DNA of 64,000 nt, taken from contig NZ_JARGNB010000001.1 in NCBI RefSeq assembly GCF_030167915.1, positions 2,046,001 through 2,110,000 of the forward strand. The letters are read 5' to 3'. Under the pieces are notes generated by a model. The model saw only the letters and a program-made list of their open reading frames with translations. It was not told the DNA's origin and did no database searches. A program made the translations under genes and the position numbers. Of the stretch, positions 42,380 through 54,375 are shown piece after piece. Each line of letters starts with the position of its first letter. Positions within the stretch are counted from its first letter, which is position 1. This DNA comes from Aquabacterium humicola (GTDB taxonomy: Bacteria; Pseudomonadota; Gammaproteobacteria; Burkholderiales; Burkholderiaceae_C).

Positions 42380-44203
42380 TCACTTCTGGATCTGGAATTC
42401 GGGCGACGCGGCGACGAGCAGCACCGCGGCATTGACGCGGTTGCGCTTGGCCTTGTCGATCTGCGCCGCGTTGGTCGCGTTCGGCGTCGGGATGGTGATG
42501 GCGCTGACGGCGTTGACGATCTCGGTGCGCAGCGCCGCGGGCAGCGCCGCGCCGGTGAGCTTCAGCCCCACGCCGTCGACCAGCGCGGCCGGCTGGGCGG
42601 CCTGCGCCAGCTCGGCGGAGAAGTTCGGCTGCAGGTCGTTGCGCTGCAGCGTGGCGTTCCATGAGCCGGCGCCCGAGCCGATCGCATTGCGCATGAAGTT
42701 CACGTAGCCGGCGGCGCTGGTCTCGTGCACCAGCTGCATCTCCGGCACCGTCAGCCAGCGCGCGGCCGCCTGCGTGCCGGGCGGCACGTAGCCCGGCCGG
42801 AAGAAGTTGAAGACCGACGGCGACTTCAGCGGCTGCTGCGCGAGCGCGCTGCCCGGGTTGCTGGTATCACCCAGCCGGTACAGCCCGCTGTCGGACGTGT
42901 AGCCGAAGGCGCGCATCAGCGCGGTCGCGCGCAAGGCCGGCTCGCGCAGCTTGCCCGCCGCGGGATCGGTCGTCGCGCTGCGCGCCTCCGGATGCAGCAG
43001 CACCGCGCGCAGCACCGCCTTCATGTCGCCGCGCACGCCCGCGCCGTTGTTGGCGAAGGCCGCGGACACGGCGCGCACGTAGCTCGGACTGGGGTTGCTG
43101 GTGACCAGGCGCTGGATCAGCTGGCGGCCGATGAACGGCCCGACGTTCGGGTGGTTGAACAGCGTGTCGAGCGCGACCTTCAGGCTCTGCGCCGGGTTGG
43201 CGGTGGACTGCGCCGGCACCGTCGCGCCGAGGAACTGCTTCACCTCGGTGCTGTGGTACTGCGGGTAGGCCACCATCGGCTTGAAGCCGCGGTCGGGGTC
43301 GCTCTTGCCGTTGGCGTTGCCGTAGAGGAAGCAGTTCTTGTGCGGCGCGTCCGGGCAGGCCCAGCTCCAGCCGGTGAACACCTTGGCCATGCCGGCGATG
43401 TCGGCGGCGCCGTAGGTGGGCGCGGGCTGGCGGTCCGGGCCGTAGATGGGCAGGCCGTCGGGGCTCAGCTGCACGAGGCCGATCGAGAACAGCTGCATCA
43501 CCTCGCGCGCGAAGTTCTCGTCCGGCACGCGGCCGGTGAGCGGGTCGGCCTTCTGGTTCTTCAGGTGCGACAGGTACACGCCCATCATCGGATGCAGCGC
43601 CACCGATTCGAGCAGCTGGCGGTAATTGCCGAAGGCCTGGGCGGCCAGCATGTCGTGGTAGGCGGCCACCGCGCGCGGGTTGCTGTTGGGCGCGCCGTCG
43701 AGCGAGACGACGAAGATCTCCGACAGCGCGAAGGCCACCCGCTGGCGCAGCTGGTCCGGTGCGATGAGCGCCTGCTTCCAGAAGGCGTTGTAGACCTCGG
43801 TGGTGCCGGCCTTGCGCGTCGGGTCGGCGGCCTGGATCTGGGCATCGACGGCTTCCCAGTACAGGCGCATTGCGTTCGGCGACCCGAGCGTGAACTGGTG
43901 GTCGATCCAGCCCGCGGCACCGCGCGCCTGCACGTCGGCCAGCGTGGCGCTGGTGGGACCGAAGCTGGCCTGCGTCAACAGCCGGTGCGCGTCGGCGACG
44001 CTGACGGCGGCCGCGCGCACCGCGAGCGCCTGGCGCTGAGCATCGACCGGGGCGTGCGTCGCTGGCGCCACGGCGGCGCGCATCGGCTCGGTCGCGGCCG
44101 CGGTGGAGGCGGCCGCCGCGTCGTCACCGCCGCCGCAGCCCTGCAGGCCCAGCGCCAGCCACGCCGACGCCAGCGCCCACCCTGTCGGTGTGCTCATCCT
44201 CAT
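42380..44203 (-). CDS. DUF1800 domain lipoprotein
   Basis: 607 residues. Lipoprotein signal MRMSTPTGWALASAWLALGLQGC with the lipobox LQGC (Cys at about residue 23). An Ala-rich linker of 60 residues follows and then the DUF1800 domain (HRLLTQASFGPTSATLADVQ, NFAREVMQLFSIGLVQLSPDG, KVFTGWSW, GRQLIQRLVTSNPSPSYV). It is always found with a DUF1501 partner, as here. An alternative ATG at 44197 would shorten it by two residues. Role unknown; likely a cell-surface or outer-membrane-associated enzyme pair. Confidence 0.88.
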   Translation of the reverse strand: MRMSTPTGWALASAWLALGLQGCGGGDDAAAASTAAATEPMRAAVAPATHAPVDAQRQALAVRAAAVSVADAHRLLTQASFGPTSATLADVQARGAAGWIDHQFTLGSPNAMRLYWEAVDAQIQAADPTRKAGTTEVYNAFWKQALIAPDQLRQRVAFALSEIFVVSLDGAPNSNPRAVAAYHDMLAAQAFGNYRQLLESVALHPMMGVYLSHLKNQKADPLTGRVPDENFAREVMQLFSIGLVQLSPDGLPIYGPDRQPAPTYGAADIAGMAKVFTGWSWACPDAPHKNCFLYGNANGKSDPDRGFKPMVAYPQYHSTEVKQFLGATVPAQSTANPAQSLKVALDTLFNHPNVGPFIGRQLIQRLVTSNPSPSYVRAVSAAFANNGAGVRGDMKAVLRAVLLHPEARSATTDPAAGKLREPALRATALMRAFGYTSDSGLYRLGDTSNPGSALAQQPLKSPSVFNFFRPGYVPPGTQAAARWLTVPEMQLVHETSAAGYVNFMRNAIGSGAGSWNATLQRNDLQPNFSAELAQAAQPAALVDGVGLKLTGAALPAALRTEIVNAVSAITIPTPNATNAAQIDKAKRNRVNAAVLLVAASPEFQIQK

Positions 44204-44422
44204 GCTCGCCCTCGCCCGCTCGGATTTGTGGCGCGGATTCTTGGAGGCAAGTGCGTCCGCAATCTGCAAACTTTGTCACGAACGGAGAGGTGCTTACGGC
44301 TCGTTGCCGGGCTTACCGCCGGCTGCTAGCACCAGGACGGAGCGTCAGCGCGGCGTCGCGCAACGGCGCGCACCGCCGCGCCCGCCGCGTAATTCAACGA
44401 TGCGGAGGGCGTGACGGACCCG
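44204..44422. other. Intergenic gap between metH2 and the DUF1800 gene
   Basis: 219 bp with no gene that I can support. The half next to the DUF1800 start is AT-richer (around 44220-44285) and probably contains its promoter; no clear -35/-10 pair is visible. The half after the metH2 stop is GC-rich without a T-tract, so no intrinsic terminator for metH2 is seen. Confidence 0.5.
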
Positions 44423-47167
<2,745 letters not shown>

Positions 47168-47282
47168 ACTCACCCAGAGGCTGAAGGCTTCGTGTGGGTG
47201 AGCGCCGTTGCTGCGGGAGACGACTCCCGAGCCTGGCGGCGCCGATCCGTGACTCGGATGGGCCGTTGCAACGCTCCTCGGG
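47168..47282 (-). promoter_or_regulatory. S-adenosylhomocysteine (SAH) riboswitch upstream of metH2
   Basis: The leader RNA reads CCCGAGGAGCGUUGCAACGG at 47282-47263, then an AUCCG/CGGAU hairpin, CCAGGCUCGG, a GGGAG/CUCCC hairpin and GCAACGGCGCUCACCC ending at 47196. This matches the SAH riboswitch layout. P1 is GAGCG (47276-47272) with CGCUC (47204-47200). The long-range helix is CCGAG (47281-47277) with CUCGG (47231-47227). The expression platform is also visible: CUCACCC (47202-47196) can pair perfectly with GGGUGAG (47175-47169) just before the ATG. Pairing would hide the translation start unless SAH stabilises P1, giving an ON switch. Confidence 0.92.
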
Positions 47283-47391
47283 AGGAGCCGGATTCTAGGG
47301 CCTGGCCCGCCGCGCTTCACGCTTCACGCCTGCACACTGCGTTTACAACGCTGTACGCAGATACAGCCTGCACGGACGGTCCAATCGAGCC

Positions 47392-47955
47392 ATGAGAAGT
47401 CTGCTGATCAGTGCGCTGGTGCTGTCGATGGTGGCCGGCTGTGCCAGCCGCGCACCGGCGCCCTCCCCCTCGACGACGACGCGGCCCGACAGCCGGGCCG
47501 AAGCGCCGCTGCCGGCGGCGTCCGCCCCGGCGCCGGCCGCGCCCAGGCCCTCGCCGCTGGTCAGCGAGCAGCGCTGGCTGACGCAGCTGTTCGAAGGCAC
47601 GCCGGTGGTCATCAGCAGCGATGCCGAGGGCGGCGTGAACCTGCTGGTGCCGATGGTGCACGCCTTCGACACGGCGTCGGCCCAGCCGAAGCCGGCATTG
47701 AAGGCGGTGCTCGACAAGGTGGGCCAGAGCCTGAAGCGCCAGCCGACGAGCCGGCTGACGATCGGCACGGCCTCCGCCGACCGGGCGCAGGCCGCACGCG
47801 CGCACCTGGTGTCGCGCGGGGTCGGCGCGCACCGCGTCGCGGCGCAAGCGGGCGGAAGCGGCGACGGCGTCGCGCTGCGCCTCAGCCTCGCGCCGGCGGG
47901 CATCGGGCGCCTCGAGGATTCGGCGCCGGCGATGCAGCAGAAGTCAGCCCATTGA
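47392..47955 (+). CDS. Lipoprotein with an OmpA-like C-terminal region
   Basis: 187 residues. Signal MRSLLISALVLSMVAGC has a lipobox (VAGC, Cys17), then a Pro/Ala/Ser-rich linker to about residue 55. The rest (VNLLVPMVHAFDTASAQPKPALKAVL, LTIGTASADRAQAARAHL) has the spacing of OmpA/Pal peptidoglycan-binding domains, but the usual NxxLSxxRA motif is degenerate. It is probably an outer-membrane-anchored protein of unknown role. The 3' end overlaps the convergent serpin-like gene by 12 bp. Confidence 0.7.
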   Translation: MRSLLISALVLSMVAGCASRAPAPSPSTTTRPDSRAEAPLPAASAPAPAAPRPSPLVSEQRWLTQLFEGTPVVISSDAEGGVNLLVPMVHAFDTASAQPKPALKAVLDKVGQSLKRQPTSRLTIGTASADRAQAARAHLVSRGVGAHRVAAQAGGSGDGVALRLSLAPAGIGRLEDSAPAMQQKSAH

Positions 47956-49227
47956 CCAGCACGCGGTCGACGCGATGGCCCCCATCGCGGCCAGCGCCAC
48001 GACACGCCGGTCGGCATCGAGCACGACGATGAAGAAGGGCCGCAGCGCTACCACACGCTCCGGACAGGTCACCGGGTTGACCAACACGGATCCGCCACTG
48101 GAGGTGTCCGGGGCATGCGGATTGCGGATGCTATGGATGAAGGTGGTCGTGTGGCTGCCGTACATCGACAGCGCGCCGGCCTCCATCCACAGCCCGCTGG
48201 GCCCGTTGTCCGCCTTCAGGTAGGTGCCGCCCCCATCGAGGCCGCGCAGGTCGGCCCGCAGCTCGTCGAAGGCGCTGGCCAGTCCGTTGCTCGACGCCTC
48301 GCGCCCGTCCACGCTCATCCCCTGCCGCGGCAGCAGCATCTTGCCCGGCGGCAGGGCGACCAGCGTCGGTGAGCCGACCGTGTGCACGACCTCGGACAAG
48401 GCCGCCGAGAGCCGGCTCTCGGCAAATGTCCGCAGTGGCACGACCGCCGGCTCGATCTTCACCAGCAGGTGCTGGCCGACCCGCAGCGCCTGGGCAGCGT
48501 AGTCGGCGGCCCGGTGCTGCACGACACCGTCGGTCAGCTCGAGCACGGCCAGCGACGACCGCGAGCCGTCGGCGCCGACGACGAGGCCCTCGTACGCCTC
48601 GCCCCTGGGCAATGCCAGATCGACGTTGATCCGGTCGGACACGACCAGGCGCACGTCGCTGCCGTGGCTGCTCAGCCCGCGCGGGTCCGCAACCTCCTCG
48701 GCCGACCAGTGCGCCAGCGGCGGCAGCGGCCCGAAGGAGTCGGTCGCCGCCAGGAACTCCGGCAGCAGCCGCGTGCCGGTCAGCGCGCTGAGCTCACGAT
48801 GCACCCCGGCGGTACGCCGCATCGACGCGTAGAAGCCGGGGGCCACGCCCGGATGGGCCTGGCGCAGCTCGGCCAGCGTGTCGCCGCGGGCGGCTGCGCC
48901 GACGGTCTGCACGAAGGAGGCCTGCAGCGGCGGCAGCGCGACCGCGTTCGGCCACGAGACGAGGCTGCGGGCGACCTGGGCGACGGCGCGCTCGCGGCTG
49001 TCGTCGAAGAGCCAGGCACGCTCTTCGGCGCTCGGCTCGGGATAGCCCATCACCGTCACCCGGTCGGCACGGCTCTTCAGGTAGTCGGCCAGCGTGGTGG
49101 TCGCCGGCGCGGCCGGCGGTGCGCTCGGCGCGCGATCGGTCGATCCGCTGTCGCCACCGCCACCGCCGCACGCCGCCAGCACGAACGCCAGCGCGGCGCC
49201 GAGCCATGCACCCGCCCTGTTCTTCAT
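47944..49227 (-). CDS. Serpin-like lipoprotein (degenerate, probably non-inhibitory)
   Basis: 427 residues. Lipoprotein signal with lipobox LAAC (Cys20) followed by a Gly/Ser/Pro linker. The body has several serpin-like landmarks in order. LQASFVQTVGAAARGDTLAEL resembles the helix-D region xARGxTAxE. LPPGKMLLPRQGM resembles the sheet-B motif LPKFK. LASAFDELRADLRGL resembles xxAFDxxxADFSG. RPFFIVVLDADRRVVALAAMG resembles the C-terminal PFLFxIRD-xxILFxGRV. The expected hinge of small residues before the reactive loop (GTEAAAAT) is not found, so protease inhibition is doubtful. It lies between the two halves of methionine synthase. Serpins are sporadic in bacteria, so transfer is possible. Confidence 0.5.
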   Translation of the reverse strand: MKNRAGAWLGAALAFVLAACGGGGGDSGSTDRAPSAPPAAPATTTLADYLKSRADRVTVMGYPEPSAEERAWLFDDSRERAVAQVARSLVSWPNAVALPPLQASFVQTVGAAARGDTLAELRQAHPGVAPGFYASMRRTAGVHRELSALTGTRLLPEFLAATDSFGPLPPLAHWSAEEVADPRGLSSHGSDVRLVVSDRINVDLALPRGEAYEGLVVGADGSRSSLAVLELTDGVVQHRAADYAAQALRVGQHLLVKIEPAVVPLRTFAESRLSAALSEVVHTVGSPTLVALPPGKMLLPRQGMSVDGREASSNGLASAFDELRADLRGLDGGGTYLKADNGPSGLWMEAGALSMYGSHTTTFIHSIRNPHAPDTSSGGSVLVNPVTCPERVVALRPFFIVVLDADRRVVALAAMGAIASTACWSMG

Positions 49228-49300
49228 CTGCGCTCCCTCTGTTGTTGGAAGCGCCGCTTCTATCACGACAGGCGCACGGCCGCGATCCCGCGGCCGGGGT

Positions 49301-50359
49301 TCAGGCGGCGAGCAATCCGCCGAACAGCGGATCGTGCCGCGAGCGCGGCCGGTAGGCGCTGACGCGTTTCGCGATCTCGGCGATGTGGTCCGGCGTGGTG
49401 CCGCAGCAGCCGCCGACGATGTTCAGGAAGCCGGCCTGCGCGAACTCGGCCAGCATGCCGCCAGTGATCTCGGGCGTCTCGTCGAAGCCGGTCTCGCTCA
49501 TCGGATTGGGCAGACCGGCGTTCGGATAACAGCTGATGTACGTGTCGCCGGCGACCTTCGAGAGTTCCTCGATGTACGGCCGCATCAGCGTCGCGCCCAG
49601 GGCGCAGTTCAGGCCGATCGCGATCGGCCGCGCGTGGCGCACCGAGTGCCAGAACGCGGTGACCGTCTGGCCCGACAGGATGCGGCCCGAGGCGTCGGTG
49701 ACGGTGCCGGAGATGATCACCGGCAGCCGTTCGCCGGTGCTCTCCATCAGCTCGTCGAGCGCGAAGATCGCCGCCTTGGCGTTCAGCGTATCGAAGATGG
49801 TCTCGACGAGGAAGAGGTCGACGCCGCCTTCGAGCAGGCCGGCGGCCTGCTCGTGGTACGCGGCGCGCAGTTGCTCGAACGTGACGTTGCGCGCGCCGGG
49901 GTCGTTGACGTCGGGGCTGATGCTCGCGGTGCGCGGCGTCGGGCCCAGCGCGCCGGCGACGTAGCGGCGACGCTCGGGCGTCGAATGGGCATCGGCCGCC
50001 GATCGCGCGATGCGCGCGGCCTCGACGTTGAGCTCGCGGGCGATGTGGCCGAGGCCGTAGTCCTCCTGCGCGATCGAGGTCGCGCCGAAGGTATTGGTCT
50101 CGATGATGTCGGCGCCGGCGGCGAGGTACTGCGCGTGGATCTCGCGCAGCACGTCGGGCCGTGTCAGCGGCAGCAGGTCGTTGTTGCCCTTCAGGTCCTT
50201 CGGATGGTCCGTGAAGCGGGTGCCGCGGAAGTCGGCCTCGCCGAGCTTGTAGCGCTGGATCATCGTGCCCATCGCGCCGTCGATGATCACGATGCGCTGG
50301 GCGAGCAACGCCGGCAGGTCGGCGGCGCGGGTGTAGGCGATGGGTCGGGCGGCGTTCAT
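49301..50359 (-). CDS. metH: Methionine synthase, homocysteine-binding part (MetH1)
   Basis: 352 residues equal to the N-terminal homocysteine S-methyltransferase module of Met[16 protein letters not shown] is the module start. The zinc ligands that activate homocysteine are Cys252 (GLNCALGA) and Cys318-Cys319 ([11 protein letters not shown]). It has no folate, cobalamin or activation domain; these are on MetH2, encoded 2.1 kb downstream on the same strand. The two proteins must work together. In many Burkholderiales the two genes adjoin, whereas here two unrelated genes separate them. Confidence 0.94.
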   Translation of the reverse strand: MNAARPIAYTRAADLPALLAQRIVIIDGAMGTMIQRYKLGEADFRGTRFTDHPKDLKGNNDLLPLTRPDVLREIHAQYLAAGADIIETNTFGATSIAQEDYGLGHIARELNVEAARIARSAADAHSTPERRRYVAGALGPTPRTASISPDVNDPGARNVTFEQLRAAYHEQAAGLLEGGVDLFLVETIFDTLNAKAAIFALDELMESTGERLPVIISGTVTDASGRILSGQTVTAFWHSVRHARPIAIGLNCALGATLMRPYIEELSKVAGDTYISCYPNAGLPNPMSETGFDETPEITGGMLAEFAQAGFLNIVGGCCGTTPDHIAEIAKRVSAYRPRSRHDPLFGGLLAA

Positions 50360-50397
50360 GGCGCCGATTGTAGGAAGCGCGCCTGCCCCCGCGGGGT

Positions 50398-52755
50398 TCA
50401 GGCCTTCGGCTCGGCCGGCCGCGGCGCGCCGAAGCCGATCGCGCGGCGCTCGCGCACCTCCGGCTTCACCCGGTGCTCGCCTTCGAGCTGGCTCAGGAAT
50501 TCGTCGGGCTCGAGTGGCACGCCGAGGATCTCGGCCTGGCGCTGCACGGCGGCGAAGTCGCCCGGCGTCAGCAGGTCCAGCGCGGCCAGGCGCCGGCGCT
50601 GATCGATGTCGAGCGCGTCCCCGTCCTTCAGCGCCTCGGCGACGAACATGCGCTCGCGCTGCTCGGGGGTCAGCGCGCGGAAGCCGATCTTGAAGGTGAA
50701 GCGGCGCAGCGCGGCTTCGTCGAGGTCCTCGAACAGGTTGGTCGTGCAGACGAAGATGCCGGCGAAGCGTTCCATGCCGGCGAGCATCTCGTTGACCTCG
50801 GTGACCTCGTAGTGGCGTTCCGCGCGTCGGCGGCTGCGCAGGAAGCTGTCGGCCTCGTCGAGCAGCAGCACCGCCTGCTCGGCTTCGGCCTCGGCGAACA
50901 TGCGCGCCATGTTGGCCTCCGTCTCGCCGACGAACTTGCTAACGAGGTCGCTCGCCAGCCGCACCATCAGCGGCCGGTTCAGCGCCTGCGCGATGTATTC
51001 GGCCAGCGCCGTCTTGCCGCTGCCGGGCAGGCCGTGCAGGCACAGCGTGCCGTGGCCGCGGCGGCGCAACGCCTCGACGATGCGCTCGACCGGGAAGCGG
51101 CTCTCCAGGTTCAGCAGCCCGAGGTCGTAGCGAGTGACCACCGGCCGCGCCGCACTGCCGGCGGCGTTCTGGCCGAGCGCGCGGTCGGCGTTGGCGAGCT
51201 GGCGCTCAATCAGCGTCTCGGTCTGCCCGGGCTCGCCGGCCAGCCGCGCGAAGCGCACCGCGGTGCGGATCTGCGCCGGCGTCAGCCCGCGGCGTTCGGC
51301 CAGGCGCGCGGCGAACCCTTCGCTGACCGGTTCGCCGTCGAGCGCCCGCTGCACCAGCTGCAGCCGGGCGCCCGGCGGCGGCGACTTCAGCTCCAGGTGG
51401 TACTGGAAGCGGCGGCGGAAGGCCGGGTCGATCTGCTCGATGCGGTTGGTGATCCAGATCACCGGCACGCGGTTGGTCTCGAGGATCTGGTTGACCCAGG
51501 CCTTGCCGCTGACGCTGGCCGAAGGCCCGGATTCGCCGCCGCTGGAATCGAGGCGCGCCATCCACTGCGCGGCATCGGCCGACAGCGGCGGGAAGACGTC
51601 CTCGACCTCGTCGAACAGCAGCGCGACATCGGGGCTGCCCTTGAGGAACACCTGGCTGATCTGCAGCGAGCGGTAGCGGTCGCGGCCGGACAGCGAGTTG
51701 CCGTCGCGGTCGGCGTATTCCACCTCGTACAGCACCAGCGATGCCGCCTGCGCGCAGACCTTCGCGAGCTCGGTCTTGCCGGTGCCCGGCGGCCCGTACA
51801 ACAGCACGTTGACGCCGTGCGATTCGCTGGCCGCGGCGTTGCGCAGCAGGCGCGTCAGCATCTCGACGTCGTCGGCGACGAAGGCGAAGTCCGCCGCCGT
51901 CAGCTCGGAGCGCGTGGCCGGCCGCGTGAACACGGCCATCAGCTCGTCCGGGCCCTTGTACTCGCGCATCAGCACCGGCGGCAGCTGCTCGCTGACCTTC
52001 ATCAGGTCGGCGAGGTCGGTGATGTTGTGCTCCGAGATCAGGTTCTCGACCATGCCGATGCGCTCGAGCCGGCTGCCGGCGCGCAAGGCTTCGGCGACCT
52101 CGCGCTCGTCGACGCCGGCCACCGCGGCGATGGCCGCATAGGCCTGCTGCGCGTTCGACACCTTGAACTCGACCAGCAGGCCGCGCAGCTCGCGCTGGTA
52201 GCGCGCCAGCGTGCCGTACAGCAGCAGCGCACGTTCGGCCGGGTTCAGCTGCAGCAGGCTGCCGAGCGCATCGATGTTCTTCTGCACCAGCGTCGACTGC
52301 TTCTTCAGGTCGCGGCCGAGCCAGTCGCAGGTGGCCGACAGCACCGCGGCGAGGTCCTTGGGCGCGTCCTTGATGTACTCGTCGAGGTAGAAGAAGAGCG
52401 TGCCTTCTTCGTAGGGGCCGCGCCACAGGCCATGGCGCTCGATGAAGGCGGCGTCGGTGAGCTCGCGGTGGCCGCGCCACAGCACATTGCCTTCGCAGCG
52501 CTTGTTCAGGTAGCTGCGCAGCCGCCCCAGCACACTCGCCGGCCAGACGAGATGGCGGCCGACCAGCGCGAGCAGGCCGCCCCAGTCGCGGCGCAAATTG
52601 AACTGCCCGGCCTGCGCGCGGGTGAGCGTCAGCACGAAATGCGAGCACAGCCGATCCAGCACCGGGGCCTGCGCGAGGCCCGGCGACACGATCCACTGGG
52701 AGCTGTGACTGGCGGTCGAACCCTTCACTTGGCGACGATCCCTTGTCGGGACCAT
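50398..52755 (-). CDS. Tandem AAA ATPase of unknown function
   Basis: 785 residues with two AAA modules. Module 1 has Walker A GPPGTGKT (about 321-328), Walker [12 protein letters not shown] and [11 protein letters not shown] as likely arginine-finger/sensor region. Module 2 has GLPGSGKT (about 575-582), [11 protein letters not shown] and [11 protein letters not shown]. The 300-residue N-terminal part is helical and lacks a recognised domain. The layout resembles Cdc48/ClpX-like remodelling ATPases but not ClpA or FtsH; no protease domain is present. It follows DUF3567 by 94 bp. The ATG at 52755 is a best guess among upstream Met codons. Confidence 0.85.
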   Translation of the reverse strand: MVPTRDRRQVKGSTASHSSQWIVSPGLAQAPVLDRLCSHFVLTLTRAQAGQFNLRRDWGGLLALVGRHLVWPASVLGRLRSYLNKRCEGNVLWRGHRELTDAAFIERHGLWRGPYEEGTLFFYLDEYIKDAPKDLAAVLSATCDWLGRDLKKQSTLVQKNIDALGSLLQLNPAERALLLYGTLARYQRELRGLLVEFKVSNAQQAYAAIAAVAGVDEREVAEALRAGSRLERIGMVENLISEHNITDLADLMKVSEQLPPVLMREYKGPDELMAVFTRPATRSELTAADFAFVADDVEMLTRLLRNAAASESHGVNVLLYGPPGTGKTELAKVCAQAASLVLYEVEYADRDGNSLSGRDRYRSLQISQVFLKGSPDVALLFDEVEDVFPPLSADAAQWMARLDSSGGESGPSASVSGKAWVNQILETNRVPVIWITNRIEQIDPAFRRRFQYHLELKSPPPGARLQLVQRALDGEPVSEGFAARLAERRGLTPAQIRTAVRFARLAGEPGQTETLIERQLANADRALGQNAAGSAARPVVTRYDLGLLNLESRFPVERIVEALRRRGHGTLCLHGLPGSGKTALAEYIAQALNRPLMVRLASDLVSKFVGETEANMARMFAEAEAEQAVLLLDEADSFLRSRRRAERHYEVTEVNEMLAGMERFAGIFVCTTNLFEDLDEAALRRFTFKIGFRALTPEQRERMFVAEALKDGDALDIDQRRRLAALDLLTPGDFAAVQRQAEILGVPLEPDEFLSQLEGEHRVKPEVRERRAIGFGAPRPAEPKA

Positions 52756-52849
52756 CTTGGCGCAGCGCGCGCGGGCGGGCAAGGGGCCGTGCGCTGCGGC
52801 CCCACGCGGCACCGGTGCATCGTCGGCACCCGGCGCCGGTGGGCGCTCG

Positions 52850-53110
52850 TCAATGCATCAGCACCGGCTGCTGCGCGAGCGCCGTGAAGCGGCTGATGTA
52901 TTCGTCCAGGTCTTCCTGCGTCGGGCCGGCATCGACCAGCGCCTGCACGCCCTGCTTGAAGGTGGCCGCGAGTTCGCCGTCGATGAAGATCTCCTTGCGG
53001 TTGAACTTGTCGACGATCTCGTAGCCGCCCTGCGTGCTGGTGGCGCCGGCGACGTCCGCCAGCTCGAACGCAACGACGACGAAGTTGTCCGAGTTGTAAA
53101 GCAGCTGCAT
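52850..53110 (-). CDS. DUF3567 family small protein
   Basis: 86 residues. MQLLYNSDNFVVVAFEL, GYEIVDKFNRKEIFIDG and EDLDEYISRFTALAQQPVLMH are characteristic of the DUF3567 family, found in most betaproteobacteria. Role unknown; it is a soluble, compact protein. A good ribosome-binding site (AAGGAGAA) lies directly upstream of the ATG at 53110. Confidence 0.88.
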   Translation of the reverse strand: MQLLYNSDNFVVVAFELADVAGATSTQGGYEIVDKFNRKEIFIDGELAATFKQGVQALVDAGPTQEDLDEYISRFTALAQQPVLMH

Positions 53111-53162
53111 GAATTTCTCCTTGGGGCCCAAGGTGACACCGTTGGCGGCCGTTTCAAGTCAG

Positions 53163-54320
53163 TCAGCGGCGCGGTTGGCTGTCGGGATCGGCCGACAACA
53201 GCAGCTCCAGCGGCGGCCCGCCGAGCGCCGGACGCCAGCGCAGCCGCACCGGCCAGAAGCCGCGCGCGGGGTCGAGCCAGGCCTCGACGTGCAGGTCGCG
53301 CGGCACCGCCGGCCGGCGCTCGAAGTGCCAGGCGTCCACCGTCTCCCCCGATGGCAGCACGACCGGTTCGCGGCCGATGCGGCGGAAGGTCCACCAGCCG
53401 GCGCCGCCGCGCGCGCCGACGACGAACAGGACGACCTCCGCCAGCGGCTCGCCCGGCGGCTGCTGCACCGCGGCCGCCTGGATCGCCGCCAGCTGCACGA
53501 TCCACCCCAGCCGGTCCTGCGCGCCGGGCCAGGCCGGGTAGGTGTGCGACGGACCGCTGAAGCGCACGGCGCCGGCGGCACGGTCGAACTGCGCCGACTG
53601 CGGGCCGCGGCCGCGGCGGCGGTCGGCGAAACGTTCCGGCGCGAGCCCGCCGGCGTCCAGGCTGCCCTGGCTGTGCTGTTCGATCAGCGCCCGCCCCGAC
53701 CCCGCACCGCCGCGGGCCTCGAAGTCCAGCGTGTAGCGCTCGCCGTCGCTGCGCCAGACCAGCGCCGCGTCGCCGCTCAGCGGCCCGCGCTGCAGCCGGT
53801 AGCGCAGGCTCGCATCACCCGGCAGGCGCGTCGCGTAGACGGGCGGGGCGGTCTCGCCGGCGGCGATCGGGGCCTCGTCGCCATCGTGCTCGGTGGCGGC
53901 GGGCGGCGGGCTGGGGCGGGCCTCGGGCGAGGATGAGGGCGCCGGCTCGTCCGCCGGCGGGGTGAGCGCCCGCATCTGCGGCGATCGCGCGGGCGCCTCG
54001 GCGGGCGCTGGGCGCACAGGCCGAGGAATCGCGTCGACCGACCGCCGCGGTGCGGCCGCCGGCGCAGCGGGCGTCGCTTCGGCCGGTGCGGGTGCGGGCT
54101 CCGGTGCGGGTGCGGGTGCGGGTGCCGGTGCCGGTGCGGCGGCGAGCGTGCGCACCTGCATCGCCGGCAACACCGGCGCCGGCGCGCCGAAACGGTCCGC
54201 CCGGGGCTGTGTCCAGCGCGCCAGCAGCAGCCCGTGCAGCAGCCCAACGGCCAGCAGCAGCGCCACCAGCGCCCGCGGCGTCGGGCCCGGGCGGGGCTCG
54301 GGGTCGACGGGCCGGCGCAT
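53163..54320 (-). CDS. DUF3108 domain envelope protein with an Ala-Pro linker
   Basis: 385 residues: a membrane anchor or signal (ALVALLLAVGLLHGLLLARW, about residues 16-36), then a TonB-like Ala/Pro-rich linker, and a C-terminal DUF3108 domain (RYRLQRGPLSGDAALVWRSDGERYTLDFEA; PSGETVDAWHFERRP; WLDPARGFWPVRLRW). DUF3108 proteins are periplasmic with unknown function. The linker is encoded by nine hexamer repeats at 54085-54138. The divergent FAH-type gene starts 55 bp away. Confidence 0.82.
   Translation of the reverse strand: MRRPVDPEPRPGPTPRALVALLLAVGLLHGLLLARWTQPRADRFGAPAPVLPAMQVRTLAAAPAPAPAPAPAPEPAPAPAEATPAAPAAAPRRSVDAIPRPVRPAPAEAPARSPQMRALTPPADEPAPSSSPEARPSPPPAATEHDGDEAPIAAGETAPPVYATRLPGDASLRYRLQRGPLSGDAALVWRSDGERYTLDFEARGGAGSGRALIEQHSQGSLDAGGLAPERFADRRRGRGPQSAQFDRAAGAVRFSGPSHTYPAWPGAQDRLGWIVQLAAIQAAAVQQPPGEPLAEVVLFVVGARGGAGWWTFRRIGREPVVLPSGETVDAWHFERRPAVPRDLHVEAWLDPARGFWPVRLRWRPALGGPPLELLLSADPDSQPRR
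54085..54138. repeat. Hexanucleotide repeat in the DUF3108 gene
   Basis: Nine consecutive 6-bp units, mostly GGTGCG on the plus strand (with one GGCTCC and two GGTGCC), encode Ala-Pro dipeptides on the minus strand. Length changes keep the reading frame, so the linker can vary between strains. Confidence 0.8.
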
Positions 54321-54375
54321 CGGACAATGCTGCCATCGCGGGTCCGCCGCCCGCCCTCCCACGCTTGCGCACTCG

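Noticed and set aside
47168-47320. Upstream start of metH2 in the same frame
   Set aside because: The extra codons coincide with the SAH riboswitch and give no MetH homology.
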